A stretch of DNA of 64,000 nt from Gentiana macrophylla (taxonomy: Eukaryota; Streptophyta; Magnoliopsida; Gentianales; Gentianaceae), in assembly GCA_026214975.1 (NCBI GenBank), contig CM047808.1, positions 2,160,073 through 2,224,072 on the forward strand, written 5' to 3'. Shown one piece after another: positions 46,587-58,665 of the stretch (position 1 is its first letter; every line of letters starts with the position of its first letter). Under the pieces are notes generated by a model. That model saw only the letters and a program-made list of their open reading frames with translations, searched no databases and was not told the DNA's origin. The position numbers and the translations under genes are program-made.

Positions 46587-46773
46587 GTTATAAAAGATAA
46601 AAATATATTTATCTATTATTCAAATTGATTTACAATATTTTCTAGTTTATCTATTATATTGTGTTCACATTGTAATCTCTACTATATATATCTCATGATG
46701 CCAATGAAATAATAAACAACTATTCTTTTCTTCTTTCCTACGTTATATTTTTCTGTTATTAGTTCTATAACAC
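46587..46773 (+). repeat. Copia-type LTR (187 bp) with PBS
   Basis: It starts TGTTATAAAAG after a purine tract CCGAGGGGAG and ends TTCTATAACA. It is followed by CGTTATCAGCACGAG, the PBS form found in one group of plant Copia elements. TGTTATA and TATAACA form the terminal inverted repeat. Degenerate Copia pieces in the same orientation lie at about 51.1-52.1 and 55.4-56.8 kb. Confidence 0.6.
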
Positions 46774-48044
46774 GTTATCAGCACGAGTGTATGTCCAATC
46801 ATTTACTCGTCCGTGCCTGCTATCATCGTCAACCACTTTGGCAATGCTAAATCCATAAGTTAATTTGGTGGAAGAATTATGTCCCGGATGAATTATATCA
46901 TTACCAAAAGTGGCAGAGTGCATTGGACCGCCGGAAAGCATGGGGTGGATGGAATCCAGAAATAGCGTGGATTTAGTGGTGGAATCCACCTCTATTTCGG
47001 CAACCACGTTCAGATCCATGGACGTCTCTTGCACGCCGGGTGAAGAACCTGAATAAATATTGTCGTAAATTCAAGCCTGTTTTACTTGATTTGATTGAAT
47101 TTGATAATGACACTAGTGTGTGTTTAATTGGTTTGAGTTTGTCACTGATCAGTTCTATAGCGATTTCATTGAGATTTTTCTCCTGGTACGTATAATGTGG
47201 ACTTCCGGTGACAATCCCTTCTAAGCCTAGTTTTACTTGATTTTTAGAAGGGTATGTGCAAGAAGATTGTGTTTAGAAACGATAGATATCTATTTCCTCG
47301 TCAACTCCATGCTAAGATGGAGAAGAAACAATCACTTAATTGATGACCTTCCAAAGTTTGTTAGACTAAAAAAAAAAAAAAGGCCATTGCACACTCTGTT
47401 AACAAATTAACTTAATTTGTCTCAACTCATGAACCAGATAGACACATCAAAAATTCGACCAACACTTAAGAGTGAACCAAAACAAAATTTTAGTTTCAGA
47501 AACATATATGGATGAATGAAATTCAACGTAGCTTATTGGTATCTAATCCCTCCCATGATTCCTCTTCCAACAAATAGAACTTCAAACCACAAACATGACA
47601 GTGTATGTAATACGCTTGCATAAAAATTATCTTAAAAACAATAATCAACAGGTAAGCACGATTGATCTTCTTGTCTCAATGCCTCTTGTGAAAGGTAGAT
47701 AATGAAGGGTTGCCAAGGAAATAAAAATGCACCCACCACTTTAAAAAAGACGAAGAAAGTAGTGAACATCCAACAACAATTGATGAGATACATACCCAAC
47801 ACTGAAAAATAAATTGTAATTGTGTTCGAGGAGGAGGCTGCCTTGCCTTTAAAAAAAATACGGGTAGACTTGACCTACTCACAACAATCAAAAAAGGAGG
47901 AGGTCTTGCCTTGCCTTTGAATGGAAATTCCATCTCAAATTGAGAGTGTAATGCAAGCTACCTCTACCTGCTAAAAATGCTATTTTGCTTGTGGGTTTGA
48001 ATTCCAAATCCTTGAATAACCAAATATTCCACGAATAATAAATA
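46774..48044. other. Unassigned sequence
   Basis: A 90-codon minus-strand frame at 46765-47034 (MQETSMDLNVVAEIEVDST...) starts in a possible coding exon but is not recognised. The rest, including an A run at 47369-47381, shows no gene. Confidence 0.3.
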
Positions 48045-49124
48045 GGGGAATTGAAAATATATATCTTTGGGTAAAAATAGCTTTTTTTTATATACCCTAT
48101 TTTTAAATCTTATAAGATAACCCTCGAAGGGGACAGGCGATTTGACATTCGGAGACGGGATATAATGTCATGAGGACGTGTTATTTTTCATTGAGTGTCG
48201 ATTAAAATAACACGTCCTCAATTAAATTTTCACACTCGATCGCTTCTAAAAACCCGTCCTGAATTTATATTTATTTATTTTTGTTGCAATTGTCCGACAT
48301 TTTTTTTCTGAGAGCTTTTTTACTGGCATCATATTTCTCATGAATTATATGCGACCGCCACCTGTGCTGCAGCTAGAGGTTTATCAACCGGCTTTTGCTC
48401 CGGAGGATTCCGGCAAATCGGGCAACTGGGATGAATCCTCAACCAAGGATCAACACATTTCAGGTGAAAAAAGTGACGACATTCCGGCAACAATCTAATA
48501 CAATCCGTTTCCGTATACTCTGCAAACAAATTGAACAGCCGGAGGAACCACCTTTAATTATGACTTTTAATCTTGGAATACAAGAACATCGGAAATGATT
48601 GGATAGTTGATTCATCAAGCCCATTATAAATTTCACCGGAATCAGTAGAATAATCTGAGGATCATGAGGACACCCAAGTAGATTCCGATGCTGGTGACTT
48701 GTGAGTGGATGGTTGCTTGCCGGTGAACGGAATCTTTGCTGACGGCTTCCGAACTGGTGTTGTTCATATGTGTAACGATGAGAAAATGGTGGTGAAAAAG
48801 AAAGAAAAATACTCAGGTCAAGATCAGAGCCACTCAGGAAATGGTGTTGTTCATTTGTATTTTGGTGGTGCCCGACAAAAAAAAATAAAATAAAATAAAA
48901 TTTCACGACGGTTTTTTTAAAGACGACCGAAATGGAGAAAATTTATCATGACGCGTGTTATTTTAGTAATCGTCCTCAATGAAAAATAACCCGTCCTCGC
49001 GACATTATATCCCGCCCCGAATGCCAAATCGCCGTCCTCTTGAGGTCATGTTTGTAAGACATAAAAATAGGGGTATAAAAAAAAAACTATTTTTACCCAA
49101 AGGTATATATTTCGAATTTTCGTC
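48045..49124. mobile_element. Pack-MULE (1080 bp) carrying a captured RING-H2 gene
   Basis: Long terminal inverted repeats of about 220 bp (48045-48270 and 48896-49124) share TTTGGGTAAAAATAG, GGGATATAATGTC, GAGGACG and TTATTTTTCATTGAG in inverted order. Perfect 9-bp target duplications TAATAAATA flank the element (48036-48044 and 49125-49133). Both fit Mutator-like elements. The interior holds only an ATL-type RING-H2 gene relic and no transposase, the definition of a Pack-MULE. Confidence 0.88.
48338..48767 (-). pseudogene. Captured ATL-type RING-H2 E3 ligase gene (broken)
   Basis: From ATG at 48767 the minus strand reads MNNTSSEAVSKDSV, then a hydrophobic piece IGIYLGVLMIL, the GLD motif region (GLDESTIQSFPMFLYSKIKS) and a RING-H2 finger: [23 protein letters not shown] and CPICRNPP. 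This is the order of ATL70-like ubiquitin ligases (membrane segment, GLD, RING-H2). The transmembrane segment is cut short, a TAA follows SHN before the RING, and CSIC lies in another frame from the remaining RING, so at least one frameshift and one stop break it. The final codons end AYNS-stop at 48338. Intronless, as ATL genes are. Confidence 0.8.
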
Positions 49125-49133
49125 TAATAAATA

Positions 49134-49986
49134 TAGTAAAAGGAAGAAATATAATACAAAAATGAGGTAAAAAAAACATTAAAAAAAATGTAGACAAACC
49201 AGGAGTTGTTGCTTAAAACGTGCTACGACTGCCACCAGGAGTTGTGAAGTGAGATGCCTGTATATTAAAAATGAAGAAATTAGACACTCCAACTGTATAT
49301 TGACAAAAAAAAAATCACCGGATGTACATGTCCTCAATAACGGCCGACAAATGACATTTTAGCAAGACAACAATGAACTACGGAATCAATTGTACACCGA
49401 CAAACCAATTCTCGAATCGATCTAAACAACTCATCGAATCAGAATAACGATCTTAAAACCCATTTTCCCACACCCTTCGCAAATATACATTTATAAAAAG
49501 TAGTGTGTGTTTAACTAAGCTAGGTGTCTGATCTAATTCATGCATTAAGAATAAGTTTTAAGACATGAATTCGTCGATATAACAACAATTAAACACTACC
49601 CATTCTCAATTTCATCAATTACAGGGTGATTTCTTCAACTTTCACTTGATTTGACTATGTAGTAAATTAGCTACTCATCACAAAGCAAGAAATAACAAGA
49701 AAGAAAGAGATTAAAGCCATGAAACAAGAAAAGAAACTAGATTAGTTACCAAAAGCGTAGTAAAAGTCGGATTACATCAAGCTTCATCCACAACCATGTC
49801 ACTTGGGGAAGAAGAACACAAAATGCAAAATCCAAGACAGTTAAACAAGAATCTAAGCTAGATTATGTTTAATCTAAGAGAAATTGCAGTAAGAAGGAGT
49901 TTAGAGAGCCAAAAGGGAGGAATTTCGAGCTATACTAATAGTTAGGGTTCTTAGAGGGTGAAGAATCATGAAAAAACTGTGTAAAA

Positions 49987-50035
<49 letters not shown>

Positions 50036-50537
50036 TGCCCAAGAACGTCCGAATGCGTACACATTGCTCAAAATGCCCCAAATCTGCACATTCTGCTCTA
50101 GGAATGCGTACACATTCGATTGAATGCGTGCGCATTGCCCTGTCAGCATTGATGACCTTCAGTAATTTGGCGATATCTTTGCGTGTAAAGCTCCGATTTG
50201 AGTGATTCAAAATGCGTTGGAAAGCTCATTCAATTTTATACAACTTTAATGCAGACTAAAAGTCCAGAAAATGCTTGTATCTGGGATCAAATTGCTAATG
50301 AAATGAACGTATGGTGAAAGCAACAACTATATTTGATCCGTTTCCATCCCCGGGCTTCGGTTACGCCACTCTAAGTCTCATGCCTCATCTTTCGGGCTCA
50401 TAAATCACCTAGATCCGGCATCGCAACACTCAAACACATGCCAAGCATAACTCCACAAGATAACTAGGGCTCGAAGAGGGTCAAAATACCTTAAAACTGT
50501 GAGGTTTTCCATATATTTGACGGTTTGCTCAAAGTGA
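49134..50537. other. Unassigned repeat-like sequence, (TA)n at 49990-50033
   Basis: The part at 50034-50540 contains GCGTACACATT motifs three times and, on the minus strand, reads like non-coding retrotransposon sequence (for example GAGCTTTCCAACGCATTTTG). I could not set borders. Confidence 0.35.
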
Positions 50538-50858
50538 GTGTGCAATGCATTTTGCCTTATAAATGGTCTAAAACTACCCAATACAAGCCAAAAGTGTCGT
50601 AAACGGGGGCTAAAACATGCACCGAAGCATAGTGAGGTTGACTCTCATCAGCTCGCCGCCAACTGCCTCGACATTTGCCCTTCCGTCAAGGCGATGCTAT
50701 GGACCAATCTACTCGAGGTCCCGGACTTCCAATTTCAGGCTCAAGGCGTCTCTTACAGCCTCGAATGCGATTTATCAACTCTCAATTCCGTCAAAATATG
50801 TGAGCAATTAAATTTGACGATTGTTGCTCCGCCGGAACAATTTCGTTGGAATTTATGA
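50538..50858 (+). CDS. Unrecognised 106-codon frame
   Basis: It contains SEVDSHQLAANCLDICPSVK and YSLECDLSTLNSVKICEQLN, mixed composition unlike low-complexity repeats, and similar-looking sequence continues about 90 bases after the stop. It could be a captured exon or part of the surrounding repeat. No family was recognised. Confidence 0.2.
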   Translation: MCNAFCLINGLKLPNTSQKCRKRGLKHAPKHSEVDSHQLAANCLDICPSVKAMLWTNLLEVPDFQFQAQGVSYSLECDLSTLNSVKICEQLNLTIVAPPEQFRWNL

Positions 50859-51099
50859 TATCACGCCTCTGCTTCTAGTATCAGTGCTGAATGATTTGTT
50901 GAGGAGACGATGGGAAGGGCCGAGAATAGTGGGTTGAAGTGGCGTGAAGAATCTGAAGTAAATCTCGGTGGGTTGTTTTCTCATGGGGGAGATAATGGGA
51001 TCCGCTGTGATATTTTTTTATTTTAAGGTTCGTGTTTTTTCACATTATTTTACGGGTTTGGAGCGGGTCAATCGGGTAATTGGGTTAAAAGTGCTTTTC

Positions 51100-52150
51100 T
51101 TTATATTATAGTATAGATGCTAGTGATATTGACAACATCAATACAAAGATAGATCAAGTCAAGACCATAATGATATTATAATATGTATCTAACAATCTGA
51201 TATAAAGCCTTGGAGGCTAAGTATTTTACGCTATAGCGTTTTGTCTTTTTGACAATCTTGAAATAAAATATGATTATTTGGAAATGATCAATATGTTGAA
51301 CGAGCATATGATGGACATGAAGTCCATTCGAAAATATCGAAGCTCGTAAAAGTGAGTACGAAATTCACATAAATAGATATGTCAAAGAGCGACGAAAGTG
51401 AATATGAAATTCACATAAATAAATGTCACACATGTCAAACACTCACGTTGACATGTCATTTAAAGAATGAACCGTGGATCCGTATGAATTGTGGAACATA
51501 ACGGTGAAGAATCTGTATAAATTATGGATTCATATAAATCGTGGGAGAGGCTGTGGTCGTGGAAAAATGTTTCCTATCACAATGACAATCATGACATAGT
51601 AATATTTTGGTTGATATGCCGCTATGTCAAAAATAGAAAAGACATAAAAGGCCAGCTATTAATTGAGACAAGGCCAGATATTAATTGAGAGAAAACCAAT
51701 ATTAGGAATACTGACATCAAGCAACAAGTATAAGAGTTGCAATAAACAAAAGCATCAAATACTAGCAAGCATACTAGATAGTTGTACGAAAGCACAACGA
51801 AATTTACAAGTATTCCATAGAAGCCTCGTATATCTTTTCCAAGACGAAATTAAAAATCAAAATTTTAGAAGAATTTATCTAGTTCAATAGAAATAATAGA
51901 ATTTGAATGACAAGTTTACTGCCACGGAGCATGTTTTACCTTGGAACATTGACATGTACGGATTGGTGTACATTGCAAGAGAATTCTTTATCAACAAAAG
52001 CATCAGGGCGACATGAAAAGGCTAGGCAAGACATAGTTCGAATTTGAGAGAGAGCTACTCTCCCGGCGTTCTTCATGTTCCATGCCGTTTCCGAACATTT
52101 ATTGAGATTCAATGTGCTTTCTTACACTGAAATTTATTACACTTATTGAT
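51100..52150 (+). pseudogene. Degenerate Copia gag region (tentative)
   Basis: Short pieces in several frames, including NRGRGCGRGK near 51535, resemble the Gly/Arg-rich end of a Copia Gag before the zinc knuckle. Many stops. Orientation agrees with the LTR at 46587 and the pol remnant at 55.6 kb. Support is weak. Confidence 0.25.
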
Positions 52151-52306
52151 ACACCTACCCGCATTAATTATGTCTGAATTTGGGGTTCGTTTGACTTTTT
52201 TTCGTCCCGTAATGGGGAAAAACGTGAAGTAGAAATCAGCCAGCAAATCTGCTGCAAAATCGAAGTAATTGGAGGAATTATCACCGATTGTGCTTGTCAT
52301 GCTTCG

Positions 52307-53011
52307 GTGGTGGAATTTGTCTCCGGTGAGGGTTTACTGTCCAAACCACCATTGAAAGTGACCGGAAACGCGAATACACCGGTAAATCTCCCTGTTTTGA
52401 CCCCTTTGGATGAACATGTTGAGAAAGAGACGGCCTTTTCTGCTGTTCCCTCCATTACAATGGCAGAAAAGGAGAATTTGATTTCCATATCTTCGAATTT
52501 TAAAGTGATGAATGCTTCGAAGAAGGTAACTGGGGGTAAGTTAAATTCTTTGGACGTATCAATGGAAAGATTGAACAGCAATGATTCTGGATTGATGCAG
52601 CCTTTGGCAGGTACTGAGTGTTCAAACGTGGTGGCTGTTGAATGCTTTGTTTCCTTTATAGCTGCTGCAAATTCAAAGGGTAATGAGGTAATGGCTGCTA
52701 TTGCTACCCCTCTTAATGGTGATCTTGCTACTGTTATTACCCCTGTGAATGTTGATCCTATTGGAACTATTGTGGAAAATTTGCCCACTAGTTCTAGTGG
52801 AAATTTGCCTGCTGCTACATGTTCAAAGGGGTCTAGAAATATTACTCTACAATCTGGAGTTAGTGTTGGCGTTGCTGGGGTTCTGGGAAGGGTGGTCAGA
52901 GACAACAGAACATACAAGGAACAAAAGGAGCCCTTTAAATTGGGGCTCAACATTTTCTTAGAGTTATACTCAATCAAAACAACAACAAAAAAACAACATA
53001 AAAGAGCCTAG
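52307..53011 (+). CDS. Unrecognised 234-codon frame
   Basis: The longest non-repeat frame in this part of the window. The protein is Ser/Val/Asn-rich (VEKETAFSAVPSITMAEKEN, SLDVSMERLNSNDSGLMQPL) with no domain, signal or membrane segment I recognise. The minus strand is also open over 226 codons (52297-52977), so openness alone is poor evidence. It may be a piece of a LINE ORF1 or an exon captured by a transposon. Confidence 0.3.
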   Translation: MVEFVSGEGLLSKPPLKVTGNANTPVNLPVLTPLDEHVEKETAFSAVPSITMAEKENLISISSNFKVMNASKKVTGGKLNSLDVSMERLNSNDSGLMQPLAGTECSNVVAVECFVSFIAAANSKGNEVMAAIATPLNGDLATVITPVNVDPIGTIVENLPTSSSGNLPAATCSKGSRNITLQSGVSVGVAGVLGRVVRDNRTYKEQKEPFKLGLNIFLELYSIKTTTKKQHKRA

Positions 53012-53376
53012 ATGGCAAGAAGCAACGAATTTGGAGTTAGCAGCTTTACAGAAAACAAAACAGAAAAAGTGAAGTATCTAAGATCCTTTGTTTTTTCCAT
53101 CAGTCTCAGAGCGAAACTCGTGCCAATGTGAGTTCAGGATCTGCTACGACACGACAGAAATATAGCTGTGATCATGATTCTGAAGGTTTGATAGTTTCTT
53201 TAAGCCGCCAACATCTTTTATAATATCAGTATAGCGAGAAAGATAATCGGATATCTCTTCGTCTCCCCCTCTTTTTTCCATTTATCTAGTAATAGAATTT
53301 TGTCTAGTCCTTCAAGGCCCTTGGAGACAAGTTCTGTGTTACAACTATCCAACATATCACACATAGGTTTTATGCT

Positions 53377-54000
53377 TTAGTCACCCTCCTGCAACAAAAT
53401 TGGTAATACCACAATCAACAATAATAACAAAAGGGCACAAATTGGTAGGGGTAGAGTTTGGGAGGGTTTCTTACTTTCTATCCTCACACTTAAGGTGAGA
53501 TACACAGTGGATATTGTCATTGCCACCTTTGTTTTCAATTCACCGTCTGAGAAAGTATACAAATAACCAAATGTGTCCAACACACCTTCACGAACAACTT
53601 TCTGCAGGACATCATTTGTTTAGCAACTCAATAGAAGGGCCAGAAAACAAAGAAAAAGAAGAATGAGAAGGACCTGGTTATTGCACTGTTCCTTGGTGAT
53701 TGCTGCAACTGTCCGGAAAACATCTTTTTTGATGACATCATATTCACCAATTAATGTGTTTTAAGTTGTTGTAATGCCTCATGTTTAACAATGTGTTGAA
53801 TCATCGTGGCATGAAGATCTTTGTTCTCACAAGACTGGTACAAAATAAACGAACAATATTAGTCATATATAAGCATGACTTTCTTGAAGTAAATAACATT
53901 AAGTAATAAAGATTCTCTAGTAAATACCTTATCCACTACTCCATCCTCACACACACTATCTTTGCAATTGTCTTGAATGCAGAATGGATAACTTTCGGGG
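53377..54000 (-). pseudogene. Broken exons of an unidentified gene
   Basis: Three exon-like pieces in minus order. Near 54000-53930: KTIAKIV...EDGVVDK followed by GTATTT. Near 53830-53670: ENKDLHATMIQHIVKHEALQ and later KKDVFRTVAAITKEQCNNQ followed by GT. Near 53612-53470: after an AG acceptor, KVVREGVLDTFGYLYTFSDG. Frames shift within the first two pieces. The pattern of short helical repeats would fit an ARM- or HEAT-type protein, but that is a guess. Confidence 0.35.
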
Positions 54001-54007
54001 ACACTTA

Positions 54008-54422
54008 GGGCACTCCCAACAGAAGCCCTATACGGTGCCCTATCCCTAAAATAAAGATAAAAAATAGAGTTTTGCCTCAAATAGCTCCTACAACAGAGGC
54101 CCTATCCCTATTTATTTTTAGGGATATGAACAGTGCATCCCTACTTGTGGGGATGCACTATTCACTGCCCTAAACATATTTAATTGTTAAAATTTATAGG
54201 GATAGGGATAAGGATGCTGCTGGAGTCAAATAATAAATATTTAATGTGTATAAATAGGGTTGTGAGGTAGAATATGTATTATTTAATATTATTTGAAATG
54301 TTATAGGGATAATGATAGGGATGCTGTTGTAGAGGTTTTTGAATTGAGATGTTGTAAAATAGTGATATGTATTATTTTATATTATTTTAGGGATAAATTT
54401 GGGGACTCTGTTGGGAGTGCCC
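54008..54422. mobile_element. PIF/Harbinger (Tourist-like) MITE
   Basis: A 415-bp element with perfect 16-bp terminal inverted repeats GGGCACTCCCAACAGA, flanked by TTA at 54005-54007 and 54423-54425. The TTA target duplication is diagnostic for PIF/Harbinger. AT-rich interior without coding. It lies beside the broken exon near 53930-54000. Confidence 0.88.
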
Positions 54423-54425
54423 TTA

Positions 54426-55399
54426 GTCTATTGATAAGACTTTATTCTATTTTCAATTTTTTTTAATGATCGTTTTGATTTTCGCCTATGGCTAAATAAA
54501 ATGATTAAATGTGTTGAACTTAAAAAATATATCTTCGATGCCAATTTTCGTGAGCTTCTTAATTGATACACCTTTTGCATAAGAATATATTTACACAGTT
54601 TCAATTGATATTCTCAATTTGTAGAAAATCGATTTATACTAATACACTTTTCTAACCAACGGTGAATATTTCTTCAAGATACAATTCATTTCAATCATAT
54701 TAATTCACTAAAATATTTTAGAATTTGATAGATTATTACTTAATTCTTAGAAATATTTTGAACTCATTCTCATTATTTTTGAGAATTTGAACGCATTATT
54801 AGATCAAATCATCTTTAATACTAAGCTCTATGTAATGCATGATTTATCTATTCATAATATACGATAGAAACAGACATTTAGTCGAGAAAAATTACTGCCA
54901 TTTACTATGTAAGTGATCACATTTTGGTAATATAGTGTCTATTGATATACAATGTTTACTGACTTTTCAGTTATCAGTTGTTCTAGTAATAGATCTCATA
55001 TGAATTTCTTGTCTTAGGAATTGTGATACATTGTATTGTTCGATTGTCAATATTATCATTAACGTGATACATTGTGTTGTTTGATTGCCAATATTGTGAA
55101 AAAGTATTGTCTGAGAATAAGGGGAGAAAAATCCGTTATGAATTATATCTCGTGACAAACATTGACACATGTGAACCACGAGTTCATACCCATTTAAAGG
55201 TAGATTTTATGCATATTTTGAATACATCAAATATTTTATGAGAAAATGGAGAAATGAACCAAAAGTTCAATGTCTCATTCTAGTGATTTCTCTACATATG
55301 ATGTATAATCTTGAACGATTCTTGAAGAATTCAAATCACATAGGGGGTATATAAAGCTAAAAGAGATAATGTTTAAAAAAACCTCATAGAATGAGATAT
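54426..55399. other. AT-rich intergenic sequence
   Basis: No genes were recognised. Confidence 0.4.
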
Positions 55400-56820
55400 T
55401 TAATGAAATCACTTGAAGCTTAATAAAAGAGCATCAAGGTATAGCTCGGTGCAACATGTTTGATGAAGATCGATTCTCGGCATTGGGAGAGATAAGGAAA
55501 ACCTCATGTCGAATAAAAGAATGCCTGTAAATTTTAACAACTTAAACGATCTTCCACGCATCGCTTTAATGTGAATCATGCGAAAATAATTTTACTTGTA
55601 GTATTTAGCAAGTACTTTGCCAGATGCCTTAATTCAATAAAAAGAGTGATTATTTATAAATACACCAAAAGTATTATTGATAATATTTCTCTACGACTGA
55701 AGCGTAGAAAACCGATCGGTGTAAATGATAAAAATCCGCGGAAATTGAATTCATAATCAGTCACTCATGAAATCTCTTAAAGAGATTCATCTTGAAGACG
55801 AAAACCGCAAAATAAAATTGCACGTGCATCAAATGATTCAATATTGGGGTTGCGGAACAACCAATCTATACATTGATAAGGAATTGGTTTATGCTAATAT
55901 TGAATTAGCAATGAATCTTTTGGGAAATTTACAATAAAATATAATAGTCGTCGACGACATAGTTGCCTCTTTAATTGCTATTATTATATCTGGATCCAGT
56001 GCCTAAGTCGTTAGCAGAGTGTCAGAAACACTCAGACTAGGTAAAAATAAAATAAACAATTGAGGTTGAGTTTGAATTGGAAATACTTGTTTGTTAATAA
56101 TCAAATATATTCTCCCATTATAGACAATGTCATGTTCCGCTAACTAATATATCTGCAATAACTTTGAGCTTTCATATGTCATGACCGCATATTTATGGGT
56201 CGTTGGACATTAATATGAAAATACTTAATGGATTTCAGCAACGAATGAATATGACAATCGCAACATGCATAGTGTTAAGTTAAAAATGCCATTAACATTC
56301 ATGATGCATGTAATATGGCTATAGTATAGTCCTATTGAGGAAGAAATATATATAAGTAACTCAAACTTAATGCCAAGAATTTATAGCACTACGACGTGTA
56401 AATATATACATGCAAATTGTGATTGTATTACTTTTCCTATTTTTTTTATAATTATTGTGATGACTGGGTTCTATGTGTTGCACGAATGAGTAGTGGGCAT
56501 GACAGTAGTTAGCCTATACATTTAATTATCTACATGAAGTCTAGAAGAGACGGATATACAAAGTACGCTCTAGTAACAATCTTGAAAAATTGTTCACTAA
56601 GATCATTCCTACATCTGTTCTGGAGAAAAATGTGTTTAAAGTACTGGAATGTGTACATAAGGAAGATTGTTGACATCAGGGGGAGCGATAACTTCAAAAC
56701 TATTTTAAGCATTTGGTCTTAAAACCAATGACTATACTCTTTTTCTCTCTAACCAAGTTTTTCCCACAGGATTTTCTTAGTTAAAGGTTTTTAATGAGAC
56801 AGTCAGTGCAACACATAAAA
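55400..56820 (+). pseudogene. Degenerate Copia pol 3' part and post-pol region
   Basis: RRKPIGVNDKNPRK near 55700 resembles the Copia motif KRGRPxGSKDKNPRK between integrase and RT. Near 56680-56800 the sequence has ATCAGGGGGAGCGAT, ACTCTTTTTCTCTCTAACCA and GGTTTTTAATGAGACAG, which is the usual non-coding block after pol in a group of plant Copia elements. Everything between is riddled with stops. No 3' LTR was found. Confidence 0.5.
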
Positions 56821-57145
56821 ACGCATGTAGTGCTTAATCGATGTTTAGATTCGATTAGGTGACGAGGTTTGTCGGTTGTTAATCGAGCGGCTCTAGAGCT
56901 TTTATCTTGTTCGGTCAGTTAAATCCTTAAACCCGGACTATTGAACCGGGCAAATGGTACTAGGTTGTTGCATGGCGTCTAGCACCATTTTAGGAGTTTG
57001 CACCCATGAATGATGTCGATATAGTCGTTAGGTAAGTTGGTTGGTAATGCTCATTCCCGAATAATCAATTGGAGGGACGAAAGTATTCAATTGGATCCTG
57101 ATTTGACTATGTCTTTTGTCTTTTATTATCGTCGGTTTACATTAC
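56821..57145. other. Unassigned sequence
   Basis: No recognised features. Confidence 0.4.
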
Positions 57146-57542
57146 ATTCTAGTATAATAGAAACGTGAACCACCTTTGATTAACCTAAACTAAGTTCGAG
57201 AAAGACTTCGGTACTCGATTGATTACTTGAGGGATACGACCTTGTTTTCCACTATGGTGCATCCGACCCAGTACACTGCCGGTTAAGGTTGGACGTTCCT
57301 TATTTTGGTCATCACTACCCCGGCCTGGGTCGTGTTTTAGGGTATGGCTTGGGCTTTATCAAGAAAATAATTCTTGTCTATTAGTTTGATTAAGCCCAAC
57401 CCAAACCGACTTACTTTGAACTCAACGGTTATTGAGCACGTGGGAGTGGATCAATGCCATGATTAAGGCTTTTGAATAATAACAAACATGATTTTTTGTT
57501 CAGATAATCCTTATACGCGTTTAATGGCACAGAGTCCACTTC
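57146..57542. repeat. 397-bp direct repeat, copy 1
   Basis: From ATTCTAGTATAAT to AGAGTCCACTTC, matching 58666-59062 over the full length with scattered substitutions. Non-coding. Borders are sharp at both ends. Confidence 0.9.
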
Positions 57543-58454
57543 GGCGGCATAGCTAGTTTCCCGCTTCGGCAGCATGATTTCTCGTTCTCGCCCGATGGCC
57601 CCGCCGAGGGTTTCGCAGTCGGCCGGTTAGCTGTGCATCGGGCCTGCGACCGCGGTTGTGGGATCCGAGGCAAGTGCACCCTCCGGATGCCCTAGGAGAT
57701 TGGGTTTCGGAAAGACGGACTTCACTATAAAAATTGCTAGTTGTGAATATAAGGTGTGTGAAAAGGAAGTCATAAGGCAGAGACAATCGCTGTATCGATG
57801 TCTATAAGGGGACTTGATGATTTGACGAATCTCAGATGAACATGTTTGACTTGAACTTGATACATAATTTTAAGCAAGTATTTTATTGCATAAATAACGG
57901 AACAAGTTTTCTAGGAAATATATATATTATTACAATAATTATTTTTAAAAATAACACTTTCACACACGGTTTATACCAACGTTTTTGCTGAAGACTCGTT
58001 TTCTTTGTTTCGTTGTTTTGTTTTGTTTTGTTTTCTTCTATAAATAAAATCGGGTAAAGGATCGAGGGAGATGTAATGAGGATAAAAGCAATGGCATGGA
58101 CCTGGATTTAGAACATGCTACGCAAATTTTAATTAGTGACAACTGTAATATTATATATGTGGTAATATTTGTAATGAAATTAATTAATGAATTATTTGTA
58201 AATCATTTGTGAATAGTGAATTATTTCGGGTTGTCTAGTATTGTTATTGAGATCGCATGAGAGTTTCATCAGAACCCTTTTAGAATAATTACACAATGGA
58301 TCTAAAGGTCGAGCCACAGTATTACAAACATGACATGTCGAAAGTTGGCCATGTTTTCTATTTTATAAGTTTCATATTCTAGATGCATGCCACCTGAGAT
58401 TTTGGGTCACCGCCTTTTTTGGGAAGTGTATTATGGATTTCTTCATATGGCAAG
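57543..58454. other. Spacer between the two 397-bp repeats
   Basis: Positions 57543-57720 are GC-rich and unlike the surroundings, with no recognisable protein. The rest is AT-rich. Confidence 0.45.
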
Positions 58455-58492
58455 GAGGGGAGGGAGGGGGAGGGGGAGGGGGAGAGGGGGGG
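58455..58492 (+). repeat. G-rich purine tract
   Basis: Repeated GGGGAG/GGGGGA blocks giving at least five G runs of 4 or more, a possible G-quadruplex former on the plus strand. Confidence 0.7.
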
Positions 58493-58665
58493 ATGAGATC
58501 CTCTTATGTACCAAAACACCACAGCACATGCTGTGGTAAGGGGAAATGAATATCAAGGTAATTTCATAATCAGTAAAAAGAAGAAAAAAAAGGCCGCATC
58601 TCATTTACAACACACAACATTTAGTACAACATAGTCCATACAGCATTTAGTACAGCATGGCCCAT

